From assembly GCA_030063045.1 (NCBI GenBank), contig JAQSEB010000202.1, positions 62,001-126,000 of the forward strand: a stretch of DNA of 64,000 bases. The letters are read 5' to 3'. How positions within the stretch are numbered: the stretch's first letter is position 1; each line of letters starts with the position of its first letter. This DNA is from Pratylenchus scribneri (Eukaryota; Nematoda; Chromadorea; Rhabditida; Pratylenchidae). Of the stretch, positions 34,060 through 43,693 are shown one piece after another. The notes under the pieces were generated by a model, which saw only the letters and a program-made list of their open reading frames with translations, was not told the origin of the DNA and ran no database searches. The translations under genes were made by a program, and so were the position numbers.

Positions 34060-34290
34060 TATTTATTGACATCAGTGCACTTTAAAAACGAAAGTTAAAA
34101 AGCACTAAAGAAATGTCGTGCAATGTTCATAAGAAGAAATTTTTGAAGAAAAATTATTACGCAGTCAAATTCCAATTTTCATCGTTTGAATTGTTAAAAT
34201 ACAAAATAATCAAAATTCAATTCCAAAGAATTTCTTATTATTTGCGTTTACGCCCACTTCAATTATTATGAAAGAGAAAAAAAAAGTTTA
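34060..34290 (-). promoter_or_regulatory. Shared receptor upstream module, copy before family 1 gene 1
   Basis: Contains the ordered blocks AAAAACGAAAG, AAATGTCGTGCA, TTATTACGCAGTCAAATTC, TTTTCATCGTTTGAATTG, ATACAAAAT, and the core TATTTGCGTTTACGCCCAC (34239-34257). It lies about 290 bp upstream of the start codon at 33774. The same blocks recur before each receptor gene. Confidence 0.6.
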
Positions 34291-34680
34291 AACTTTTGAT
34301 TCGAATGAGCCTATTTTCGAGTCAATAAACTACTAAAGAATCTGAAATTTCCAAAAATCCAACACTTGGATTATTCCGGAATTAATCAATTTCCAATATT
34401 AATCATGATATTTACTATATTGAAATCGGGATCAGAGAAAAGGACTTAAATCATTTTAAAAGAATTAATTAACTAAAAAGCTATAATATAAAATATACAA
34501 AAAATATTTTAGCCAATAAACTTTTGTCAATTTTCAGATTCAATCGAATATATTTATCATTTTATCAATATATTTATTTTATTCCGTTTCACTGAAAAAT
34601 CTTTTATTAAAAAATTTGTAGTTTTGATGAGAAAAATTATCCACATGATTTTAAAGATTGTATTCATATTCATTTATTTT

Positions 34681-36788
34681 TCAATTTATAAATGATCTGG
34701 ACCGTTCACATTTCAATATTTTGTTTTGTTGTTTTATTGCAATTTCATTGTTATTATTCTTCCCAGCGTTGATGGTGAACATTGGTAGAATCGATGGGTT
34801 TCTTGTTTTTAGATCTCCCCTGTTTCTGTGTTCTCCATTTCTTATTGTTTTCAATTTGTTTAAGAATTTGAATTGCTTCAAAATTAATTTCCGGAAATCT
34901 TTACAGATGATCATTAAGCATAATTCCTCTAAAATTTATTATTATTATTTATTATTCTCTCATTTTATTAGCTATTATCAATATAATATATTTTATCGAA
35001 ACTCAAAAAAGTTAGTTCAATTATATTTTATTCCCATTCTAACAAATTACAATTAAATTTTTTGTAGAATTTAATAAAAAAAAAATATGTATTATATATT
35101 TCGGAAAATTCTAACATAATATTTTTGCCAAGAAGCTAAGGGTATTTAACTATGGAACACCGTATAAGAAATTATTTTGATTATTGCCTTACATATTGAC
35201 TTAAATTTGAGTATTAATGAAATTTTGAATAATAACAAATTTTTTTTATTTATTTTATTTTTCAAATTGACCTGTGATTGGACAAATCAAAGTGATGACG
35301 ATTTGCATGGAATAAGTCAGATTGTTGAATATTTGATTATTTAGGCGACCATTAATAGCAATGCACAATGAATAGATAATGAATGGGATCAGTCCCAAAA
35401 AGAAGACAATTGACATTTTGAAAAGGTCCTTTTCTGGATTTTTTGCTGTGGATGATGATGATGGGTCAGATGATTTATTCTTTTCTAAAAAATATATAAT
35501 TGGTGTTTATTATTAATAATTATTTAAAGTCGAAAGGGCATAAAAGTTATAAAATGTTAATACGGTGCTAGGTCATCTCCACAATTCTGCAAATTCTGCA
35601 AATATGGGCATGTCCACAAATTCTGCAAATATAAGTTTTTGACTTATAATAAATCAGCAATAAGTTTTTGACCATACAAACCTTATACTATTTTTTAGAT
35701 CTCATCGAGATGCATCGAATCGTATATAAAATGTTCCAAAAGTTAAAGAGTTAAACCGTTTAAATCATTTTTTATATTTTTGATTTAAAACTCTTTAATT
35801 TTGGACCAAACCATGACAAATATTATACCAATCGATGCGTCTCGATGAGATCTACAAATTGGTATAAGGTTTCTATGGTCTAAAACCTATTGCTGATTTA
35901 TTAGAAGTCAAAAACTTATATTTGCAGAATTTGTGGACATGCCCATATTTGCAGACCCATTTGTCTTTTGTGGAGATGACCCCGGACGTGTTAAAACTTA
36001 CGCCTTTTCAATTTGATAAATTTCCAAAAGAAACATAAATAAAGTAAAAATGATGAAATAATGCAAAATAGATAAATATTTTGCGCTTTGAAAACAGCCA
36101 TGAAAAATTGGTGGCAATCTTATTTGTCCAGTAATAGTGATCATGGAGGAAAGGATGATGGAAATTAGCCAAATTAGGCAGCATATTTTCATTATATTCC
36201 TGAAAATATAATAAAATTTTAAAAAAATAAAGAGACTATAATTTACCTTCTTTTAGTTTGTTTTGGATATTTCAAAGGAAAATAGACACAATGGACACGG
36301 TTCAATGCCAATGCAACCAAATGAATATGAATGGAAATTTGGGGTATACGCAATATTACAGCCACAAATAAAATTTCGTATATCCATGTCCATTGCAATT
36401 TTATACATATATAGTATGCAAATGAAATGAGAAGGACAACAAATATTCCAATCGCCTAAAAATATATTTAGTGGAAATGTAAATTAAAATAAGATTCAAA
36501 AATTGATCAATTCATACTCTTTTTTAAAATATTTTATAGAACTAATTTTATAAAACAAATGAATTTTCTGATTTTGAAAGAAAACCTTAAAACATTAATT
36601 TACAAAAAAATTTTATATGTTTTAAATTGGTAAAAAATTACTTTATTAAAAATTAAAAACAAAATGCAATGTGATCGACACAATTGAAATAAAGGACGCA
36701 AAAAGATGGCCAAGACGAAGATTTGCAAAAGGAATGTTGTGGCATTGAACCAAAAATTGGTGACAATGGTTATAAACAGATCAGACAT
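34681..36788 (-). pseudogene. Seven-transmembrane chemoreceptor (family 1, copy 2), frame broken by one base
   Basis: Exons by homology: 36642-36788, 36247-36455, 36002-36199, 35272-35484, 34681-34928. They encode the same plan as the neighbours: RPLFQLCRSHC, LNRVHCVYFPLKYP, ICCLIWLIS, MSIVFFLGLIPFI and the tail PSILPMFTINAGKNNN. Joined at the conserved sites the total length is 1015 bases, not divisible by three. The shift lies inside exon 3: its 3' half matches the paralogues only in a different frame, and the next exon then meets a stop. The other exons are clean, so this is a very young pseudogene, an assembly error, or a gene with a changed splice site. Intron 3 carries a transposon copy. 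Confidence 0.65.
35563..35988. mobile_element. Non-autonomous DNA transposon copy in receptor intron 3
   Basis: The ends are CGGTGCTAGGTCATCTCCAC at the left and CGTCCGGGGTCATCTCCAC at the right (reverse-complemented): the same two unlike tips as the copy at 1861-2246, in the opposite order. Flanks TGTTAATA and TGTTAAAA match at 7 of 8 positions, consistent with an 8-bp target duplication. Arms of about 180 bp contain TTCTGCAAATATGGGCATGT and ATCGATGCGTCTCGATGAG. Confidence 0.75.
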
Positions 36789-37029
36789 GATATTGTATGA
36801 ATTAAAAAACAATATCTAAAAATTCTTCTAAATTTAATAAAAAAATATTTATTATGTCATTTCAAAAAATTTTTTAAATATTCAATTTTAATTTCTTTTT
36901 AAAAAATTAAGCCAAAAAATAAAGGGATTATCTAAAAAATTGTTGAAAATTTTTTTATTGAATTAAATGAATTGGATTTTTAAAATTAAAAAGAAGAATA
37001 GAAAATAGATAATTAAAAATTGTGAATTT

Positions 37030-37375
37030 TTTCACTGATTATTTATTGTTTACGGTGGCATTTAAAATAGAATAAATTATAAAGCTTTAAAGTAATGTCA
37101 TGCATTTTTTCAGAAATGATTATTTATAAACATCGTGGCCTTTAGAAACGAAAGCAGCTAAACAAATATAAAGCATTAAATGTCATGCATCGTATTGTAC
37201 AATATTAGATGAAATTTTTACAAAATATTCACGCAGTTATAATTTAATATTCATCGTTTTAATTGTCAAAATACAAAAAATTCAAAAATTATTTCCGAAT
37301 AAATTCTTGTTATTTGCGTGCTCGCCCACTCATTTATGAATAAAAAGAAAAAATGGTCCGTTTATATTGTACATA
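37030..37375 (-). promoter_or_regulatory. Shared receptor upstream module, copies before family 1 gene 2
   Basis: A partial copy (37030-37115, ends with ATGTCATGCATTTTT) is followed by a full copy with AGAAACGAAAGC, AAATGTCATGCAT, TTCACGCAGT, TTCATCGTTTTAATTGTC and the core TATTTGCGTGCTCGCCCAC (37311-37329), then GGTCCGTTTATATTGTACA. It lies upstream of the start at 36788. Confidence 0.6.
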
Positions 37376-37434
37376 ATGTCAATATTCTCACGAACTCTGA
37401 GCATTTTAGCTAATATAAATTTAAAGATTTTTAA

Positions 37435-37655
37435 TTATTTATTAATCACCCGTGGCCTTTGGAAAGGAAAGCAATACAAATTAAAAAAAAATATTACAGA
37501 AAGTCATGCATTGTTCAGTAAAATAGAAAACATTATAACGCAATAAAATTCTAATTTTCATCGTTTTAATTTTTTTATTTGCGTGTTCACTGTTCACCCA
37601 CCACATTTATGAATAAAAAGAAAATATGTGCGTTTGTATTGTACAAAAATATTTT
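37435..37655 (-). promoter_or_regulatory. Additional copy of the shared receptor upstream module
   Basis: A second full copy between receptor genes 2 and 3: GTGGCCTTTGGAAAGGAAAGC, GTCATGCATTGTTCAG, CGCAATAAAATTC, TTTTCATCGTTTTAAT, TATTTGCGTGTTCAC...CACCCACC (37576-37601) and GCGTTTGTATTGTACAAAAA. It ends just before the stop codon of the third gene (37668), so its 5' neighbour is gene 2. Confidence 0.55.
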
Positions 37656-37667
37656 ACAATTAGTTTT

Positions 37668-40600
37668 TCATTTAATAATAGATCTGCTGGTAGTCCGTTC
37701 ATATTTCAATATTTTGCTTTGTTGTTTTGTTGCATCAAATTTAATTGCCATTTCATTATTATTCTTCCCAGCGTTGATGGTGAACATTGGTGGAATTGAT
37801 GGGTTTTTTGTTTTTCCTCGCATTCCATTTATTTTTGTTTTCAATTTGTTTATGAATTTGAATTGCTTTAAAAATAATTCCCGAAAATCTTTGCAGACGA
37901 TTATTAAGCATAATTCTTCTGAAATTTATTATTTTTTTAAATTTTATTAGCCAATATTTTTGAACAAAAATCACTCACTTAATTTATTCCATTTAAAACG
38001 AGTAGATAATGGAATTAACTATTCCTAAAAAATCTAGCCTATTTTTTGGTTTCATAAAAAGTAAAAATTATTCAACTATAGAAAATTGTATACCAATCTA
38101 ATGATTGTTTACCCTTTCTGAATGATCGATAGATTATTTAATTAAATAATTAATTAAATTAGTATGTAAATAAAATAAAATAAAATGATAATGTAATAAT
38201 ATTTTGCTCTTTTATAAATTTAAACTTTGAACTAAATGAATTATTTTGCTTATTTCCTTCAATTTTGACTCGGCTAGAACATAGGAGTTCTCTCTTATAT
38301 CTATGAAATTACTGGCAAGTGACAAACAATAAATTGACCTGTGATTGGACAGAGCAAACCACTGAGAGTTTGTAGGGCATAAAGCGGAAGCGCAGGGTTT
38401 AATTGATAATTTAGGGGAAGAAATGCTATCACTGATTCGACAATGAATGGGATCAAACCCAAAATGAAGATAATTGACATTTTGAACTGATCTTTTTCTG
38501 GATTATTTGATGAAGATGATGAGTCAGCAGCTGATTTATTGTTTTCTATAAAATTTTATGAATATATAAAATAGGTGTTTATTATTAATAATTATTTTAT
38601 ATTTTTTTTGACATCGGATTGTAGCAATTCAAATGAATTATACATAAAAAATATATTATTTTTCCATCATCAAATGAAATTGTCCGATTCTGGGAGTCTT
38701 TGACTTCTAGAATTTGTACAGATTTGAAAAGAGGTTTATCGCTTATTCGATCAACATGTTCGATTTAGTCTTTGAAATTTGAACCCTTCTGACTATGTTT
38801 TAGAAAACAAAACTGTTATTTAAACCCGATCCCCCACCCGTTTTTAGCCTATTTTGCGACTTTATGTAATAAATAATTTGAATTTTTCATCAAATCCACT
38901 AATTCTGTGTATTTAAACCAATTAAGATTATAAAATGCCAAAACTTACGCCTCCTCAATTTGATAAATTTCCAAAGAAAACATAAATAAAGTAAAAATGA
39001 TGAAAAAATGCAAAATTGGTAAAAATTTTGCACGTGTAGATAATAAGCAATGAAACCTAGAATGTATCTTGGAAATACGGGCAATTTTAAATTAAAAGAA
39101 AGTAATAGTGAAGGAAGATTGAACATGAAATTAAGGATGGTGGAAATTAGCCAAATTAAGCAACATATTTTCATTATATTTCTAAAAAAATAATAAGATT
39201 AAAATTAAATTAAAAATCCATGATCCTATATTTTACCTTCTTTTAATTTGTTTTGCATATTTCAAGGGAAAATAGACGCAATGGACGCGATTCACTGCCA
39301 TTGCAACCAAATGAATTCGAATGGAAATTTGGGGTATAAAGTTGATCATATTGGAAATTACGAAAAACCATGTCCATTGCAATTTTATGCATAATTGGAG
39401 AGCATAAAAAATGAGATGTACGATAAACATTCCAATTGCCTTAAAATAAATTACTTTAAAATCTTATATATAATTTTCTGTTGGTTTGTCCCCAAAAAAT
39501 ATTGTTTAAATTATCTTTGGCGTTATGTATTTTTAAAGGCAAATGTAATGAAAAGGGGTCCCAAATAGAAATTGTTTTAATATTCCGGGATGCAACTTTC
39601 TAAGGATAATTTGGAGCGCTGATCACGAATCTGACATTAGATTTTTGATTAGACATCATCTAATCTATGATTTTCAAAAATCAATGATTTTTACAAAAAA
39701 TTTACAATATTAAAATAAGCAAATCGCACTAATATTATTTGTGAATAAAAGTTAAATAAAACATTTTACAAATAAATTAGCATTCAAGCATAGCAATAAA
39801 GCATCTAATCAATTAACTTTTCTTAATTTTTTAAAATGATTTATTTATGCAAAAAGAAAGAATATTGATGCATCCTGTTTTTTCGGGGCGGGGAGACAAG
39901 ACCTATAATATATAATAGGATGATTAGGATGATGATGATGAAGATGATGGAGAAGATGATGAGGATGAGAAGATAGTGAAGATGAGGATAATGATGAAGA
40001 TTTGAATGATAGGATTAAGATGAGGATTATGATGATTTTGAAGATGATGATGAATGAGGAAGATGATGAGGAGGGTGAAAGGGCTGATGAGAATGAAGAT
40101 GAAAATGAAGATGAAGAAGATTAGAATGCAGATGAGAATGAGAGGAAAATGAAGATGAGGATGATGATGATGATGAGGATAATGATGATGAAGAAGATGA
40201 AGAAAATGATGGAGATGAGGATATTGATGAGATGATGATGATGATGATGAAGAAGAAGATAATTAATATGATGAAGAAGATAAGGATGCGGAAGATGAGG
40301 ATGAGAGGATGAAGATGAGATGATGATGAGGATGAAGGTGAGATGATGATGAGGGTGAAGATAATGAAGATGATAATAATGATGAAGATGATAAAGAAGA
40401 TGAAGATGATGATGATAAAGAAGAAGATGAGGATGCTGAAGATCAAGATGAGAGGATGATGATGAAGATGAAGAAGTAAATGATGAGGATTATGATGAAG
40501 ATGAAGAAGGGGATGATGAAGATGTAGAATGAGGATGATGAAGATGAGATGACGATGATGATTGATGTGGAAGATGATGAGGATGGTGAAGGGGCTGATG

Positions 40601-41261
40601 ATGATGAAGATGAGGATAATGATGAGGGTGAAGATAATGAAGATGATAATAAAATAATGATGAAGATGATGATGAAGATGAACAAGATGATGAAGTTGAG
40701 GATAATGATGATATGAAGAAGACCATCATCATCCACTTAATCATCCTATTATATATTATAGGTCTTGCCCTGCTGATAATCCTCTTGCCCCCCCCACCCC
40801 CAAGAAAAAATCGGAATTAAAAACAGAATTAAAAGTCAGAATAAGAATAAAATCAGAATTAAAATAAAACTTTTTGCATATTTTTTTAGCATGATTGTTG
40901 TTGAATATTGTGCCTAGCTCAGGAGTTCGCCCGTAGGGCGAACTCCTGAGCTAGTTTTTATGAAACTTAAAAATGTAGCAAATCATCTCTTTTTAAAATC
41001 TATTCTCTCTCTAATCATTCCTTATGGCATTCACTGTAGCAAGTTTTTTTCGCTTTTTTTCAATTTTTAAAAATCTATGTATCTATTTTGCAAGGAATTT
41101 TTGAATTGTCTAAAATTGTTAAAAAAGATGAAAAAATTTACCTTGTTAAACACTAAAAACAGAACGCAACGTGATCGACTTAATTGAAATAAAGGACGCA
41201 AAAAGACGGCTAATAAGAAGGTTTTCAAAAGCCATATTATGATAGGGAACCAAATATCCAT
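37668..41261 (-). CDS. Seven-transmembrane chemoreceptor (family 1, copy 3), 337 aa
   Basis: Exons 41142-41261, 39237-39439, 38949-39181, 38339-38545 and 37668-37918 join in phase to 337 codons plus stop. Signature motifs: RPLFQLSRSRCVLFLVFNK, VNRVHCVYFPLKYAKQ, ICCLIWLISTIL, MSIIFILGLIPFIVE, and the tail DFRELFLKQFKFINKL and PSIPPMFTINAGKNNN. The N-terminus is 9-12 residues shorter than in its neighbours; MDIWF is the only start before the first helix. Exon 3 is about 14 codons longer than in copy 1. Intron 1 (1.7 kb) is expanded by a microsatellite element and a perfect hairpin. It is a predicted sensory receptor of the same family as copies 1 and 2. Confidence 0.8.
39897..40768. mobile_element. 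Microsatellite-filled element with perfect terminal inverted repeats
   Basis: The ends are perfect 30-bp inverted repeats beginning CAAGACCTATAATATATAAT. Between them is an almost pure GAT/GAA-type tract of about 800 bp. Similar G-rich sequence lies just outside both ends (GGGGCGGGGAGA at left; the complement of CCCCCCCCACCCCC at right). It lies in intron 1 of the third receptor. Open frames in it are compositional. Confidence 0.75.
40914..40954. repeat. Perfect 41-bp hairpin
   Basis: Two perfect 19-base arms, CTAGCTCAGGAGTTCGCCC and its complement, flank a three-base GTA loop. It is more GC-rich than its surroundings and lies in intron 1 of receptor copy 3. No partner copy is seen in the window. 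Confidence 0.9.
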
Positions 41262-41414
41262 AAATGATTTGTAGTATTTAAACTTGAAACAATAATTAAA
41301 GCTTCAAAAAAATCAAAAATGAAACTTTTTAAATGAAACTTTTTATTAATTTTTGAAAATTATGAACTATTATAAAGAATTGAAAATTTAATATTTTTAT
41401 ATCATCAAATTTTT

Positions 41415-41690
41415 GAAAAATATAAGAATCTTTTGGCCTTAAAATGAATATTGAATGTTTTTATAGTCCCATTAAAGAAATGTCGTGCATTGTTCTGTTC
41501 TGCTGTAGAAAAATATTTGAAAAACATTATCGCGCTTTTAATTTCCATTTTTCAATGTTTTCATTGTCAAAATACAAAATATTCAAAATTTTCTTCCAAA
41601 GAATTTCTTAGTATTTGCGAGCTCGCCGCTCGCCCACAATAATTGTGAATAATAAAAAAAAAAGATTCCGTTTGTACAAAATTTTTGCTG
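41415..41690 (-). promoter_or_regulatory. Shared receptor upstream module, copy before family 1 gene 3
   Basis: Blocks AAATGTCGTGCATTGTTC, CATTATCGCGC, TTTCAATGTTTTCATTGTC, AAATACAAAATATTC and core TATTTGCGAGCTCGCCGCTCGCCCAC (with an internal insertion, about 41611-41637), then CCGTTTGTACAAAAT. It lies about 200 bp upstream of the start at 41261. Confidence 0.6.
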
Positions 41691-42394
41691 TGACTTTTCT
41701 CGCGGTTTTCGTCGAATATCTTTAATTAAATGCCATTTTCTATGTAATTTTCAGCGCTCAACAAGAATATGAAATTAATTTTTCGACAACATGTGATTCA
41801 TTAATTAAGTGTAATTTAACTTGGAAATAAGGACTTAGAAATGTTTTTTTATTAAAAATTACATCCTAACGATATATAGACTTTCTTAAGATTCCCATCC
41901 CGCCCTATCCCGGCTCGATATTGATTCGTTAATAACGAACGGAATCCCAATCGAAGCCAATGTCAAAATATATCAACATTAAGTTTAATTCAGCACTAAT
42001 GGAATTTTTATTATAATTATATCGATAAAAAATATATTTATTGAAAAATTACTTAGAGATATTAAAAATATGGAAGAAATCATAAAATGTAATATAAAAA
42101 AATCAATGAACATGGGATTCTGGGAAAATAGAAATGGCTTTTAGGGAAATTTTCAAAATTAGATTTGAAATTGAAAATAATATTTTTTTTATTCTTTTTA
42201 AGTTGACTGTTGGCATAATTTGCTATTATAATTTGTGTAAAAATGAATATTAGATTGTATCGCAGTAAATAAAAAGTAACCAGGATTATGAAAAAATTAA
42301 AAATAAATTTCTTTTTTTCAAATATATAGATATTTTTTAATTTAATATTTAATTTGCAGAAAAATTGAATTTACATAAAACTGTAGAAAAACAA
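41691..42394. other. Gene-free AT-rich spacer
   Basis: This is AT-rich sequence between receptor family 1 and the hAT-like element. A short GC-richer stretch lies at 41895-41960 (CCCGGCTCGATATTGATTCG). No exon is supported. Confidence 0.45.
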
Positions 42395-42402
42395 AGGCCA
42401 AC

Positions 42403-43413
42403 AGGGGTGCCATCTCCAAAAGTCAAAACCCCGGCATTCGGGTCTAAAAACCCGGCAAAACTCCGGCAAAAATTTTCAAAACCCCGGTAAAAACCCGGCA
42501 TCTTTTAAAACGTGTTAAAATGCAATTTAGTAAAAGCTTGTAAAAATTTTCTACTTCAGATTTATATTTTTAATTGACTTTTTGAGCATATTTTTAATTG
42601 ACTTTTTGAGCATGTGCGTTATGAAATAAAGATATCATAAGCTTTAAAAATCGGTCTGCCGTCAAAAAGTTTAGCCAGAAAAAGCCGCGAAGGAAGGAAA
42701 AAAATTAGCTAAAAATGGCCCTGATAGGTAGAAAAAGTAGCTAAAAAAGCCCTGATAGGGAGAAAAAATAGCTAAAAATGGGCCCTGATTGGAAGAAAAA
42801 TTAGCTAAAACTGGCCGCGCAGCGAAAAATTAGACCCAAAAATGGCCGCGCAGCGAAAAATTAGACCCAAAGATGGCCGCGCAGCGAAAAATTAGACCCA
42901 AAGATGGCCGCGCAGCGAAAAATTAGACCCAAAAATGGCCGCGCAGCGAAAAATTAGACCCAAAAATGGCCGCGCAGCGAAAAATTAGACCCAAAAATGG
43001 CCGCGCAGCGAAAAATTAGACCCAAAAATGGCCGCGCAGCGAAAAATTAGACCCAAAGATGGCCGCGCAGCGAAAAATTAGACCCAAAAATGGCCGCGCA
43101 GCGAAAAATTAGACCCAAAGATGGCCGCGCAGCGAAAAATTAGACCCAAAAATGGCCGCGCAGCGAAAAATTAGACCCAAAAATTGCCGCGCAGCGAAAA
43201 ATTAGACCCAAAAATGGCCGCGCAGCGAAAAATTAGACCCAAAAATTGCCGCGCAGCGAAAAATTTAGCTAAAAATTTAAAAACATGGCAAAACCCGGCA
43301 AAATATGAAAAACCCGGCAAAAAACCCGGCACTTTCAAAACCCCGGCAAAACCCCGGCCGGGACATCAAAAACCCGGGAAATGCCGGGTTTCCCCGGTAT
43401 TATGGCAGCCCTG
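42403..43413. mobile_element. hAT-like non-autonomous transposon carrying a satellite
   Basis: Terminal inverted repeats are CAGGGGTGCCAT (left) and CAGGGCTGCCAT (right, reverse-complemented). They are flanked by a perfect 8-bp duplication AAGGCCAA at 42395-42402 and 43414-43421. CAGG-type tips with 8-bp duplications are typical of the hAT superfamily. Sub-terminal DNA has repeated CCCCGGCAAAACCCGG words on both sides. The middle is a 31-bp satellite. There is no transposase frame, so it needs a transposase in trans. Confidence 0.88.
42815..43265. repeat. 31-bp satellite inside the hAT-like element
   Basis: About 14 head-to-tail copies of AAAAATGGCCGCGCAGCG followed by AAAAATTAGACCC, with single-base variants (AAAGATGG, AAAATTGC). 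Degraded upstream units with GCCCTGATAGG lie at 42665-42810. Related GCGCAGCG words appear in the element at 54141-54472 and near 557-610. Confidence 0.92.
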
Positions 43414-43693
43414 AAGGCCAAAATAACTACAAATTCAGATTTTTCATCATCTTTCAAAAAAAGGATACAAATTACATAAGCACCACCAAACCAAGCCTGG
43501 GTAATAATTAATAAACCAAACCATATAAGTTATAAAACTTTTAGTAGGCCACATTATATGGCCAGAAGGAAGATTATTTCATTGCCTAGAAAATTTTTAT
43601 TCAATTCAATATTTTTCGGTAAATTATAATTTTCATTTTTTTATATCTGCTAAAATGATCTATGTTCTTGTTATTCCAATCCCATTTAATCTT

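Noticed and set aside
42815..43265. Regular 31-bp repeats as a possible CRISPR array
   Set aside because: The repeats are contiguous with no unique spacers, lie inside a transposon with target duplications, and the DNA is eukaryotic.
43184..43511. Plus-strand frames with repeated PGK/PAK-like residues at the right end of the hAT-like element
   Set aside because: Translation of the CCCCGGCAAAACCCGG repeats and satellite; one frame even crosses the element boundary.
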